Shown here: positions 9,160-18,298 of the stretch, in pieces
Numbering within the stretch: position 1 is the first letter of the stretch
Layout: the number at the start of each line of letters is the position of its first letter
Assembly: GCA_002404835.1 (NCBI GenBank)
Contig: DHKM01000035.1
Span: 32,711 to 96,710 of the forward strand
Origin: Caryophanales bacterium UBA4694
Lineage (GTDB): Bacteria > Bacillota_I > Bacilli_A > RFN20 > CAG-288
Length of the DNA stretch: 64,000 nucleotides
Direction: 5' to 3'
Notes under the pieces: generated by a model
Seen by the model: only the letters and a program-made list of their open reading frames with translations
Database searches by the model: none
What the model was told of the DNA's origin: nothing
Made by a program: the position numbers and the translations under genes

Positions 9160-11655
9160 ATGAAAAGAAACATCCGAATATCGATCCTTGGTCTTGCCAT
9201 GGTTCTATCTTCCTGTGGAAAGTCCAATACAAGTCCATCGGTCGAACCATCGAAGAACAGCAATGCTTCGATTTCCAGTCTTCCGTCCACGTCCGGAAAG
9301 GAAAGCCCGAATAAGAGCTCTGCTATCTCACCAAGCACTTCCGATACCACTTCGCCATCTCTGCCGAGTGCGGATACGACACCGTCGGACATCTACGAAT
9401 TGATCCAGTCTGCTTCGGAAAATACCAATTTCACGATTCTTGATTCTTATCAGGATTCAACGGGTGCCGATGTCGAGTATTCGACATTCTATACCAAGGA
9501 TTATATCTATTATCAGTATTCCGATGCCGGATATGTCTCTTTGGAAAGCTATGACGGAAACGGAACACAGCTGTACAATTTCAGCAAGAGGCAGGCAGTC
9601 GAACTCGAGGATGCTGTTTTCTACACGGATCCTGATACCAAGGAAGCTACTCCGATCAAGAAGACGGAAACCCTCAATCCTCTGATCGACGGCATCAAGA
9701 ATGTCACGGCCGCGTCTTTTGAGACCAATGGCAGGTATTATTACTGCAAGGACAGCGTTCTGATCGAGGCTTTTGCCTATTTCCTCGGTGCCTCCGACTT
9801 TGTCGGAAGCATGGCTGCTGTTACCTTCTCTTTGAGTACCTCCCTGGATTCTCTGGAATTCGGCTTTGCTCCAAACTTCAAGGGAAGTGATTCTGATACG
9901 TCTCTGATTGATTCTCTTCATGGCGAACTGTTCGATGTCGGAAATACTTCCGTTCCAGAGCTGGACAGCTATCACTCTTCCTATATCCTTCCTACGACAA
10001 AACTGAGTGATGATCTGCTTCTTAGTTTGGCTGATGAGATGTCCTATTCCACGAAGGTCGTCTACAGCTATCAGGGAAACAAGGAAGATGTCATAGAGCA
10101 GGAAGATGATATCATCCTGACGAATAGCGTAAGACAAATCACCCGTCATGTAAGCAAGATTGTTTCTCCTACTTATTCCTATCTGACAAAGGATTCTACG
10201 AATCAGAATGCTATCGACAACTATATTTCCTATGACAACAAAATCATAAAAGAGGATACGGGAGAGAAATTCGATTCTCTGGTCAAGAAACCAAGAAGCC
10301 TCTTCGAAAAAGATGCTTTCCGTCTCATGGATGACGGAAAGACCTATCATTATTTTGGGTATAAAGGAAGAAGTCTTATTGAAGACCTTACCGGATTCGA
10401 TACGGGAAACCTCAAGTCCATCGATGTGGTCGTCGAAGAAGGAAAGATAAAGTCTCTTCACGCTATCACTCCTCTGAGAAAGGATACCTATTCCCAGACG
10501 ATGTATTATGATGTGACAGTGGAATTCCAAAAGACTTCTACCATCAAACCTCTTGTTTGCTATCCGGAAAGCGATAGCGACACAAATCCTGTCCGCTACA
10601 ACCTCAGCAAGGCAATCAGCAACTTCGGCTTTGATTTCGGCTCCATTTTCTATTCTTTCACGGCTACGATGAGTACGAAGAACACAAATAACTATAAGAC
10701 GACACTTAAGGCTTTCAAGCAGAAGGAATCCGATTATGAGATGGATACCCTTCTTTTCGATAAGGAATTCGTGGATACGTCCACTGGTTCTATGGGTGAC
10801 AAGATCCATGTCCAGACCGGATATTACAAGAAAGACAACTCTACTATTATTCCCTTCAAGGTCGTTGACGGAAAGGCCGTATCTTCTGGTCCGAACATCA
10901 AAGGCAATCTTGGAACGATTCTCGGATTTGATATTTCCGCCGATATCTTCGATGTCAAGGATACAAACGATTCAAAGTCCTATGACCATACGTATCAGGC
11001 AAGGACAGAGGCAAAGAATCTTTCCGGACATTTCCTCGGCTATGATAATCAGGACAGCATGATTCCCTCTTCTCTTACTATTCATACCGGTTCTTCTCAG
11101 TCTGCGTATGGTACGCTTGCCGTCATCGATTCCATCGAATACGAGTTCAACGGAGAGGACATCTATAAGGGAAAGGATGTTGTCTCTTTCACGGACTATG
11201 ATAAGACCAAGGCACCGACCGACATCGATTTTTCCACGCTCAAGGATTGGGTGGAACCGAAGACCTGGAAAGAAGGAGTTTCCTCGGAAATCTCGGAAAA
11301 GATCGATTCATCCTTGGGAGATGGAATGTCTTCCAAGATTCCGTTCCTTTATGACAAGGAGATGGAGGACAATTGGGAAATCGACTGCTATGACAACACG
11401 ACCGATATGTCGGGTAAGGCAATCAGCTGGATCAATCTCTTCAACATGACCTATGCCGTTTCCGACAACAATGCCAGGAGTGATTATCTTACCAAGTATG
11501 CGACGCTTCTCAAGGATAACGGCTTTGTGGAAAAGCAGTATCCTCTGGCTAATCTCGGCCAGGGAACACAGCTTTACAGCGAGACTCTTGATCTGTACTG
11601 CAGAATCGCGGACAGCGTTTCTTCCGGAATTCGTTTCCTGAAATACATCGACTGA
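9160..11655 (+). CDS. Large surface lipoprotein (paralogue of those at 29 kb and 38 kb)
   Basis: An 831-residue protein. The ATG at 9160 is preferred over an upstream TTG because GAGGAG precedes it and the protein then begins with a proper signal peptide ending in VLSSC (Cys19). A Ser/Thr/Pro/Asn stalk runs to about residue 80. The remaining 750 residues show alternating aromatic and polar residues typical of large beta-rich secreted proteins, with no known domain. The C-terminal 120 residues (SSKIPFLYDKEMEDN, then a final LTKYATLLKDNGF unit) match the ending of the lipoprotein at 29234-31468 (ASKIPYLNTNLVFDH, ITRYKAYLLTLGY). This marks a paralogous family with a conserved C-terminal alpha/beta unit. 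Function is unknown; it should sit on the outer face of the membrane. Confidence 0.85.
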   Translation: MKRNIRISILGLAMVLSSCGKSNTSPSVEPSKNSNASISSLPSTSGKESPNKSSAISPSTSDTTSPSLPSADTTPSDIYELIQSASENTNFTILDSYQDSTGADVEYSTFYTKDYIYYQYSDAGYVSLESYDGNGTQLYNFSKRQAVELEDAVFYTDPDTKEATPIKKTETLNPLIDGIKNVTAASFETNGRYYYCKDSVLIEAFAYFLGASDFVGSMAAVTFSLSTSLDSLEFGFAPNFKGSDSDTSLIDSLHGELFDVGNTSVPELDSYHSSYILPTTKLSDDLLLSLADEMSYSTKVVYSYQGNKEDVIEQEDDIILTNSVRQITRHVSKIVSPTYSYLTKDSTNQNAIDNYISYDNKIIKEDTGEKFDSLVKKPRSLFEKDAFRLMDDGKTYHYFGYKGRSLIEDLTGFDTGNLKSIDVVVEEGKIKSLHAITPLRKDTYSQTMYYDVTVEFQKTSTIKPLVCYPESDSDTNPVRYNLSKAISNFGFDFGSIFYSFTATMSTKNTNNYKTTLKAFKQKESDYEMDTLLFDKEFVDTSTGSMGDKIHVQTGYYKKDNSTIIPFKVVDGKAVSSGPNIKGNLGTILGFDISADIFDVKDTNDSKSYDHTYQARTEAKNLSGHFLGYDNQDSMIPSSLTIHTGSSQSAYGTLAVIDSIEYEFNGEDIYKGKDVVSFTDYDKTKAPTDIDFSTLKDWVEPKTWKEGVSSEISEKIDSSLGDGMSSKIPFLYDKEMEDNWEIDCYDNTTDMSGKAISWINLFNMTYAVSDNNARSDYLTKYATLLKDNGFVEKQYPLANLGQGTQLYSETLDLYCRIADSVSSGIRFLKYID

Positions 11656-11690
11656 AAAAATCTTCCTGCTCTCTTGGGCGGGAAGCTTTT
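11655..11690. terminator. Hairpin terminator between convergent genes
   Basis: CTTCCTGC (11662-11669) pairs with GCGGGAAG (11678-11685), followed by CTTTT and preceded by six A residues. It can stop transcription from both sides. Confidence 0.7.
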
Positions 11691-11704
11691 GCTTTGGAAT
11701 CGAA

Positions 11705-13678
11705 TTATCTTTGTTTTTTCGTTTCCTTCCGGTAGAGGACAAAAGAGAGAAGGAAATCAAGAGCAAGGTACAATAGTGTAAGCGGGATTCCGAAAAGGAA
11801 GAAGGTCATTCCTTTCGATTGGATCAGAGCCAGAAGTCCGGAGAGAAGGAAGGAGACCGATAGGGAGAGAAGAAGCGGAAGATAGGAGAGAAGGAAAAGC
11901 GATTTCCGGCTCATACCGGATGAATATAGAAAAAGGAAATCGTGCCGATGCTTCTTCAGGATGTAATCGTAGTAGATAAGTTCGATAAAGAGGGAAATAA
12001 GAAGGAAGAAATAGAGCATGAGGGAGTAGGAATACACGCTGTTGCTGTATGTGCTTGTGTTCTGATAGACTGTTTTGAATATGGATTCCACTTTTTTGTT
12101 TTTGTAGGGGGCATTGACGTGCAGACTGTTTTTATACAGGTACCATGCCAAGGAAGATTGGTTTCTGTCTGTCAGATAGGCTATTCTTGTGTGTTTCTGG
12201 TATTCCCGTAATATCTTTCTGATGGTCGTGTCCGCCAAAACGATGGTTCCGTCCTCCTTGGGACCGAGATAGACGCAGTCCACGCCACCAGGAAAGAACT
12301 CGTTGTAGTTCAGTTGGAAGCTTGCGTTTTTCGAATGAGATGGTAAAAAGTAGAAATCCGAGATCTTTTCTGAGGAATAATATCTCTCGTCAAGGACATA
12401 GAAGGTGTTTTCCTGGAAATCATAATCCTTATACTCGGGATTCTGTCTCACAAAGCGGGTAGAGGAGATGAGCAAAACGGGAAAGCTGATCTCGGACATC
12501 ATTTCCTCTATGCTCTTTTTGTCCGTGGCATAATAGAAATAGTATTCTAACAAAGCGATATTCGTTGGGTCGTTTTCCGTTTTCCTTTTGAAGAAAAGAC
12601 CATCGGGAAAGCTGTCGTCTTTGATGATTGGATATGTTTCGTTGTTTGAAACGACAAGTCTGCCGTCTACGATCAGTTTCCCGTTTTGCGAATCTTTTGA
12701 CTTTTCCAGATATTCCTCGTAGGTCTTGTTTGTGCAATAGGCAGTGTCGCTTTTCTCTGCCTTATCGGAATACACAAGAGGAACGTTGTAATCGGCGCAA
12801 ACAAAACTCTGATCTGCATAGGATTCCATAAGCCTATCGTTGTCGAAAAAATTTGTCGAGTCCACAGTGATATATTCGGAATTCCGGATTCCGTCCAACA
12901 GATAGAAAAAACAATCGTTTCTTAAGGCATACAGGGAAATATAGACCAATGTGAAAAGCAAAGTAAAGCAGATGGTGTTCAGAAAGGTCTTGGATTTCAG
13001 ATTCCAAAGGAAACGGGAAAAGATGGATCCTTTGTTTATCGAGAAGGAATGCCCGCTTTCCTGTTCCGGCTTTTCTTCTTCTTCGGATTTTCTAATACAG
13101 GTCAAAGTATGATTCTCAAGAAGAAATACGGAACTTGCCAAGTCAATCAGAGAGACATCATGGGATACGAGGATGACCAGACAATGATTGGATAGTTCCT
13201 TTATTTTGCCGATGACCGTTTTTCTATTTTCCATATCCAGGGAAGAAAGGACCTCATCGAGAAGGAAAATCTTCTTGTTCTGGTTCAGGGCTGAATCCAG
13301 AATGGCTTTTTGCTGCTGGCCTTGGGAATATTGGTGGATGGGTGTATTCGTTTTTGGTTTCTCTTTGGAATATAGGTTCTGGTTTCTTTCGATGGAAAGG
13401 AATGATACCATGTTCTGTTTCTGAAGGACATAGACGATATTGTCCTTACGGAATCGGGTTCTCGTTTTCTCTTTGGATTGTTTTAGATTCTTTCCATCAT
13501 AAAGGATGTCTCCTTCGTAGGAGGTATCGATTAGGGAAAGCATATTGAAAAGAGTGGTTTTTCCGCATCCATTTTCCCCTTTGATGATGATCAATCCTTT
13601 GGCGGGAAAGGAGATGTCATCGATATGGAAGAGAATCTTTCCGTCGAAGGATTTTGTGATGTTTCTAAGTGTGATCAT
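11705..13678 (-). CDS. Fused ABC transporter, ATPase plus FtsX-like permease
   Basis: A 657-residue protein. Residues 1-210 are an ABC ATPase: Walker A GENGCGKTT (Lys40), a signature variant YSQGQQQK in place of LSGGQ, Walker B KIFLLDEV and the switch His in LVSHD. Residues 230-255 form a first membrane helix, a large external domain covers about 256-550, and three helices follow (about 555-580, 597-620, 628-650). This is the layout of MacB/FtsX-type transporters, which export or extract peptides and lipoproteins, here with both halves in one chain. Its start overlaps the stop of the small exported peptide gene by 4 bases (ATGA) and lacks a strong site, so it is translationally coupled to it. 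Lactococcin-972-type bacteriocin exporters also pair a small secreted protein with such a transporter. Substrate is inferred only from context. Confidence 0.88.
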   Translation of the reverse strand: MITLRNITKSFDGKILFHIDDISFPAKGLIIIKGENGCGKTTLFNMLSLIDTSYEGDILYDGKNLKQSKEKTRTRFRKDNIVYVLQKQNMVSFLSIERNQNLYSKEKPKTNTPIHQYSQGQQQKAILDSALNQNKKIFLLDEVLSSLDMENRKTVIGKIKELSNHCLVILVSHDVSLIDLASSVFLLENHTLTCIRKSEEEEKPEQESGHSFSINKGSIFSRFLWNLKSKTFLNTICFTLLFTLVYISLYALRNDCFFYLLDGIRNSEYITVDSTNFFDNDRLMESYADQSFVCADYNVPLVYSDKAEKSDTAYCTNKTYEEYLEKSKDSQNGKLIVDGRLVVSNNETYPIIKDDSFPDGLFFKRKTENDPTNIALLEYYFYYATDKKSIEEMMSEISFPVLLISSTRFVRQNPEYKDYDFQENTFYVLDERYYSSEKISDFYFLPSHSKNASFQLNYNEFFPGGVDCVYLGPKEDGTIVLADTTIRKILREYQKHTRIAYLTDRNQSSLAWYLYKNSLHVNAPYKNKKVESIFKTVYQNTSTYSNSVYSYSLMLYFFLLISLFIELIYYDYILKKHRHDFLFLYSSGMSRKSLFLLSYLPLLLSLSVSFLLSGLLALIQSKGMTFFLFGIPLTLLYLALDFLLSFVLYRKETKKQR

Positions 13679-13971
13679 TTATGGACGTAGGACGATGCTT
13701 TCTGTGGCATTGGATTCGAAAGTATCCAGTGCGGTATGTGATCATGATAGGTATCGAGCTTTAGATCTATGGTTATTTTATTCGGCTTTTTTGAGCTTTC
13801 AACGCCGAATGCACCATAGAACGTGAAATCAAATGGGTCATCTTCGTCCTTTCTATTTTTGCAGGTAATATAGTCATGTTTGATTTTGGATTCCACTTGC
13901 TTGAAATTACTGCTAGAAGCACTCATCAGTAAAATGGATAAGGGGATACAGGTTAATTTTTTAAAATTCAT
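13675..13971 (-). CDS. Small exported protein of 98 residues, possible transporter substrate or bacteriocin-like peptide
   Basis: AAAGGA lies upstream of the ATG. Residues 1-20 are a Sec signal peptide (MNFKKLTCIPLSILLMSASS) with no lipobox, so the product is probably released or periplasm-like. The mature part, about 78 residues, is charged, has a single Cys, and carries DPFDFTFYGAFGV and a C-terminal SSYVHK. The stop overlaps the ABC transporter start by 4 bases. Length and context recall lactococcin-972-like bacteriocins, but I cannot see the family's defining residues, so this is a suggestion only. The gene and the adjoining regulator look more AT-rich than the neighbours, consistent with acquisition by transfer. 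Confidence 0.7.
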   Translation of the reverse strand: MNFKKLTCIPLSILLMSASSSNFKQVESKIKHDYITCKNRKDEDDPFDFTFYGAFGVESSKKPNKITIDLKLDTYHDHIPHWILSNPMPQKASSYVHK

Positions 13972-14022
13972 AATTTATATCCTTTTGTCTATATTTTAAA
14001 AAAATGAGCAATAGAATAAAGA

Positions 14023-14042
14023 ACAAATATGAGTATAATTGT
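14023..14042 (+). promoter_or_regulatory. -10 box of the TetR-like gene inside an imperfect palindrome (candidate operator)
   Basis: ACAAATAT, four bases, then ATAATTGT form a 7-of-8 inverted repeat that contains TATAAT (14034-14039). The position in the divergent promoter region of a TetR-like gene is what an autoregulatory operator would show. No convincing -35 was found. Confidence 0.4.
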
Positions 14043-14061
14043 GCATTAAGGGGATGAAATT

Positions 14062-14532
14062 ATGGACTCAAGATTCGAAAACAAGAGAAAGATGATATTC
14101 GATGGCTTGACTTCTTTTCTGCAAATTCACGAAGAAAAGGAGCTGAACATATCACTTTTATGCCTTTTTTCTAAAATCCAAAGACATTGTTTCTATAACC
14201 ATTACGAAAATCTTTTGCAGTTGTATGATGACTATTCCAAAGACTTGATGGAAACTATCGAAAAAGATATTCATTTGAAATCCCCTGCTTCGGTTACCAT
14301 GGAAGAAAAAATACAGGCTTTTCTTGACGTCATTGAGAAGAACAAACAAAGGATGAACGCATATTATAGGATTCTGAAATACGAATTCTCGCGTGCGAGA
14401 TTCTACGCCTTGGAAAAGGCAAGCTTAATTCAGGATTCTGGGTATTCTTTTGAAAACCAAATTCAGGGAAAATTCGTGATGGCTGGAATCAATGCTGTGA
14501 TTCACAATTTCTTTTTTTGTCAAAAAGACTGA
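14062..14532 (+). CDS. TetR-like transcriptional regulator
   Basis: A 156-residue protein with AAGGGG 8 bases before the ATG. Residues 4-60 fit a TetR helix-turn-helix, best seen in HCFYNHYENLLQLYDDY, which aligns with the TFYNHFxxKxxLL core of the family. The turn is degenerate (FSKIQR in place of AGVSRG). The remaining 95 residues are helical and short for the ligand domain, so the protein is smaller than the usual 180-200 residues. It is divergent from the exported peptide and ABC transporter genes, 90 bases away, and is the obvious candidate to repress them. The ligand is unknown. Confidence 0.75.
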   Translation: MDSRFENKRKMIFDGLTSFLQIHEEKELNISLLCLFSKIQRHCFYNHYENLLQLYDDYSKDLMETIEKDIHLKSPASVTMEEKIQAFLDVIEKNKQRMNAYYRILKYEFSRARFYALEKASLIQDSGYSFENQIQGKFVMAGINAVIHNFFFCQKD

Positions 14533-14599
14533 CGATTCTAAGAAACACATGGTCATGTATGTCGCTTCTTTGATTAAGAAAAATTTGTAATATTTATAG

Positions 14600-14639
14600 A
14601 AAACACGGCAGCACAGGATGTTCTGTGCTGCCGGGTTTT
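14600..14639. terminator. Bidirectional terminator
   Basis: GGCAGCACAG (14607-14616) and CTGTGCTGCC (14623-14632) form a 10 bp stem flanked by AAAAC and GTTTT. It lies between the convergent TetR-like and GH3 genes. Confidence 0.9.
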
Positions 14640-14641
14640 GT

Positions 14642-17600
14642 TTAGTATTCTTCGCCGCTTTCGGTTTCTTTGACTGCTTTTTCCTTGACTTTGACTTTAT
14701 CGGTTGCAACAAGGGCAATGTAGGCTAAATCAAGAACGGAGAACAGTCCGACAACACCCCATCCGACATACATGCCGATACGCCATGGGGCTGTGGAAGT
14801 GACAACGTGTGCTCCTGGTGCGACACCTTGCATGATGTTGGAATTGGCTTTGTTGTAAAGAATATGCTTGGTAGCATCTTTCAACCAATAGACTGCGGTT
14901 GCACTTTCGGTATCGTAAAGTCCGTTGTTTCCGTTGTTGCTTAGAGTCAAGGCACCGCCTTTTCTGAGCATCTGGTCGGTGTTCATGTAGGTAGTCGGTT
15001 CTCCACCGGCATCGGTGATGGTGGTTCCGATGTATCCGAACTCATCTCTGAGGATATCGTTGATGGAATCGGAAGCTCCGGCATAAGTGGCTCCGACTCT
15101 GTTGTAGGAGGTCATGATTCCGGTTGCTGCCGGCATCGTAGTCTTCTTCATCTCGTACTTGCCTTCGCTGTCTGTACCATAATAGCTGATTTCCATCGTG
15201 GCTTCCTTGATATAGATTTCCCAGCCTCTGACATAGACTTCTCTGAAGGCCTGTTCGTTGACATAGGCACAGTATCCGTTCTTCTGACGGTTGGTTTCCT
15301 GTTCGTTGAGGACATAGTGCTTCATGAAGGTGATGAGACCTTTTTCGCTGGCGGCACTTGCTTCGGCTGCAGCCATCTTTCCGGCAAGGAGAGCATCCTC
15401 GGAATAGTACTCGTAGTTTCTTCCTCCGAAGGCGGAACGGTGGACATTGAGACCGTATCCGTATAGTCCGGTGATGAGAGAACCTCCGGAAAGCTTGTTT
15501 CCGTAGGATTCCTCGGCAAAGGCTTCGCCAACCTTCCTTGCAATCGTCGTATTGAACGTGGCAGCGACCATCGGATCTCCGCAGTACCACTTGTTGACGT
15601 TGTTTATCTTCAGAGCGTGGGCATAGTATCCGTATGGAGAGTCGGCATCATAGGAAATCGGGACTCCGTTTTCGTCATCGGCGAGTTCGTTCCAACCACC
15701 GTTCGAGAACATGTTGACCATGCTGTCAAGGGTGAACTGGTTCATGTAGTCGTCCCATTTCGGATCGTTGTAGCTCACACCTCTCATATCGGCCAGGGTA
15801 TAACTGGTTTCATCGGTGTTGACACTGGGCATTTCCTTTATCGTATTGTTCTCGTCGGCCCAGACGTCGAACTTGGCTACCTGCTTCAGGGCTCTTTCGT
15901 CCTTCATGACAAGATCGTCCTTGGTCGGAGCGGTCGGGAAGGATTTCTTGAAGTCGGCTCTGGAGAAATCGTGGATATATCCGTCTCCGGTGCTTCCTTC
16001 CTGGTAGGACTTGAACTTGTAGTTCAGTTCGTTGTCTTCCTTGTTGGTTGCAACCGTGAGGTCTGTCTTTCTTTTTCCAGCCTTTCCGTCCTTGTAGATC
16101 AGAGTATCGGAATAGGTATAGGTGAAAAGGTGTTTTGCCTTTTCGGAAGAGGATTCCTTATCGATATTTGCCCAGGAATGTGCATCGTCTGCAAGATAGA
16201 AATTGTAGTCGCCTTTGTCCATGACATAACATTTTTCGTTCTTGTAGTCATAGGAGGTGAAGTAGTCTTCCTTGACGTTGATGTCGATGACTTCGCTCTC
16301 TCCTTTGTTTAGGAGCTTTGTCTTAGCAAATCCGGCAAGGAGGACATGGGATTTTTCAATTCCGCCTTTGGTATATGGGGCACTGACATAGATCTGGGCG
16401 ACTTTCTTTCCGGCCATGTCTCCTTTGTTGGTGACCTTGACCTTGAAAGCAAATTCTCCGGTGTCCTTGTTGTAGGTCGGTGTTCCTTCGTATTCCATGG
16501 AGAAGTCGGTATAGCTTAGACCGTATCCGAACGGATAGACAACAGCTTCATCGTAGTCGAATCCGGAATAGTTTCCTTTCATGCTTTCATAGGCAGCTGT
16601 CTCATAGTAGCGGTATCCGGAATAGATGCCTTCTTCGTATTCGACGAAGAAAGTCTCGTCCTGGTAGGAGTTCAGGGATTTGGAGTTGGTGTATTTGAAG
16701 GAACCGAAGTTGTTGAAGGTAGGATCCTTGGTGAGGTCTCTGGCATAGGTATCGACAAGATGTCCGCTGGGGTTGGTGGTTCCGTCGAGGATGTTGGCGA
16801 TTGCCTTTCCGCCCTGGCTTCCGCAGCATCCTGCCCAGAAGGCACCCTGGATTTTGGACATGTCGTATTTCTGGGTCTTGTTATACGGATCAGTGTACAT
16901 CATGTTGCTATCCATGTTGGGATCGTTCTTGTCGAGGAATCCCAGTTCCATGGTATTGGCAGCGTTGATGACGACGATGACTTTCTTGAAATGCTTCGAG
17001 GCATAGTCGAGAAGCTTGAGTTCGGAATTCTTGAGCGTAAGTCCGGTCCTGTTCTGCTCGGATGCACCGGCGTTCATGGACTGGTCGTTTCCTTCTCCGG
17101 AATTCCTCTTCAAAGTGACGATGGCAGTGTCATAGACGCTGAAGGAATCGAGTGCGGAATCCAAGGCGGATTGGGGATCGTCGAAGTCGCCTTTTGTGCT
17201 CTCTGCCTCATAGATTTCGTTCACCTTGGTATTGGTGTCGAACTTTTCCTGGATGCCTTTGGCGATGCTTACGGCTCCTTTGGTCGTGGCGGGATCTTCG
17301 CCGCCGGACATGTTGTTGTGCCAGGAATAATATCCGAGAATGGTGACTTTTGCCTTCTTTTCAAGCGGAAGGGCATTGTTTTCGTTCTTCAGAAGGGTGA
17401 TACCTTCTTCGGCGGTGAGCTGAGTGATGTCCTGGGCATTCTTCAAGGCCTCGTCCTGGCTTTTTACCTTGAAGTCGATATAGTCTGCGGAAAGACCGCT
17501 TCCGGTATCGGTGACGGTGCTTTTTCCCGGAAAGAGTAGATCGAGGTTCTTCCCGTTCATATTGGCGGCGATGGTAAGACCGGTAGCCAGGGCAAGTACA

Positions 17601-17653
17601 CTGACTCCGATGATACTCATGGTTCTTATTCTGGATTTTTTTGCTTTGTTCAT
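14642..17653 (-). CDS. Membrane-anchored GH3 glycoside hydrolase with permuted domain order
   Basis: A 1003-residue enzyme with GAAGGAG upstream and a TAATG overlap with the preceding gene. Residues 13-32 form an N-terminal membrane helix. The GH3 alpha/beta-sandwich domain comes first (EEGITLLKNENNALPL; about 70-350), then an FnIII-like domain (VAQIYVSAPYT; about 375-480), a linker, and last the GH3 (beta/alpha)8 barrel (about 620-935: GLNVHRSAFGGRNYEYYSED, LITFMKHYVLNEQETNR, MTSYNRVG). The nucleophile is Asp881 in GYIGTTITDAGG. A second membrane helix (about 955-978) and a charged tail close the protein. The order is the reverse of classical GH3, in which the barrel is N-terminal; permuted GH3 enzymes are known. 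Two anchors should hold the catalytic part outside the cell. It likely cleaves a beta-linked oligosaccharide, perhaps under control of the upstream LytTR system. Confidence 0.92.
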   Translation of the reverse strand: MNKAKKSRIRTMSIIGVSVLALATGLTIAANMNGKNLDLLFPGKSTVTDTGSGLSADYIDFKVKSQDEALKNAQDITQLTAEEGITLLKNENNALPLEKKAKVTILGYYSWHNNMSGGEDPATTKGAVSIAKGIQEKFDTNTKVNEIYEAESTKGDFDDPQSALDSALDSFSVYDTAIVTLKRNSGEGNDQSMNAGASEQNRTGLTLKNSELKLLDYASKHFKKVIVVINAANTMELGFLDKNDPNMDSNMMYTDPYNKTQKYDMSKIQGAFWAGCCGSQGGKAIANILDGTTNPSGHLVDTYARDLTKDPTFNNFGSFKYTNSKSLNSYQDETFFVEYEEGIYSGYRYYETAAYESMKGNYSGFDYDEAVVYPFGYGLSYTDFSMEYEGTPTYNKDTGEFAFKVKVTNKGDMAGKKVAQIYVSAPYTKGGIEKSHVLLAGFAKTKLLNKGESEVIDINVKEDYFTSYDYKNEKCYVMDKGDYNFYLADDAHSWANIDKESSSEKAKHLFTYTYSDTLIYKDGKAGKRKTDLTVATNKEDNELNYKFKSYQEGSTGDGYIHDFSRADFKKSFPTAPTKDDLVMKDERALKQVAKFDVWADENNTIKEMPSVNTDETSYTLADMRGVSYNDPKWDDYMNQFTLDSMVNMFSNGGWNELADDENGVPISYDADSPYGYYAHALKINNVNKWYCGDPMVAATFNTTIARKVGEAFAEESYGNKLSGGSLITGLYGYGLNVHRSAFGGRNYEYYSEDALLAGKMAAAEASAASEKGLITFMKHYVLNEQETNRQKNGYCAYVNEQAFREVYVRGWEIYIKEATMEISYYGTDSEGKYEMKKTTMPAATGIMTSYNRVGATYAGASDSINDILRDEFGYIGTTITDAGGEPTTYMNTDQMLRKGGALTLSNNGNNGLYDTESATAVYWLKDATKHILYNKANSNIMQGVAPGAHVVTSTAPWRIGMYVGWGVVGLFSVLDLAYIALVATDKVKVKEKAVKETESGEEY

Positions 17654-18297
17654 TATTTGGTTTGCTCCTTCTTTCTAGAAAGGCTGATCTGCCTTCCGAG
17701 CTTCTTCTGGTAGATAAGGATGGCTGCGTCACAGGCTTTGACTGCTGCAGTCACAATGGAGACGATGAGAATGAGTGTCGGATAGAATGTTTTATGGAAC
17801 ATGACTTCCCCGTTAAGTGCCGGGAGCAGGTATTCCTTATAGTAGTTCTGATATGAGTCGTGGACTTGTGAGGCGTTCTGGATGGCAAACTTGTCGCAGT
17901 TGAAGAGCATGATGCCTCCGAAAATGGCAAGTACTGCCATGATGATCTCGACGATGGCTTTTTTCTTGTTGGTGCCTTTGCGGTTGAAGTTCTTCATCAG
18001 AATGATCGAGGTGACGATCAGTCCGATAAGCGGGACGAAAAGACCCAAGCAGTTATAGATGTTGAAGGTGAATTCCGTGTAGTTCTGGATGATCATCTCG
18101 CCGACGCCGTAGTAGATGCACTGCCAACCCGGATAAGTGAACGGGTTTTCGTATTTCGTTCCTGGAAGAGTCTGGATTGTGAAGACTCCGGCGAAATTGA
18201 AACAGACAAGCAGGACAGCCAATGCCAAAGAGAATCCTAACGATACGTAGAAGAAGATTCGGTTAAGCTTCTTCACAAGATTCATTCTTTCTTCCAT
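17653..18297 (-). CDS. Four-helix integral membrane protein of the GH3 operon
   Basis: A 214-residue protein. GGAGG lies 6 bases before the ATG, within the end of the previous gene. Four hydrophobic segments are visible: about 14-38, 79-104, 112-131 and 170-190, with a 40-residue external loop after the first and a Lys/Arg-rich C-terminus. No family was recognised. It is joined to the lipoprotein (1-base gap) and the GH3 enzyme (1-base overlap), so the three products are probably made together. It may organise or anchor the surface enzyme. Confidence 0.8.
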   Translation of the reverse strand: MEERMNLVKKLNRIFFYVSLGFSLALAVLLVCFNFAGVFTIQTLPGTKYENPFTYPGWQCIYYGVGEMIIQNYTEFTFNIYNCLGLFVPLIGLIVTSIILMKNFNRKGTNKKKAIVEIIMAVLAIFGGIMLFNCDKFAIQNASQVHDSYQNYYKEYLLPALNGEVMFHKTFYPTLILIVSIVTAAVKACDAAILIYQKKLGRQISLSRKKEQTK

Positions 18298-18298
18298 T

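Noticed and set aside
9457..10809. A 450-codon minus-strand frame opposite the 831-residue lipoprotein
   Set aside because: It is antisense to a well-supported gene, lacks a ribosome site and has no recognisable motif.
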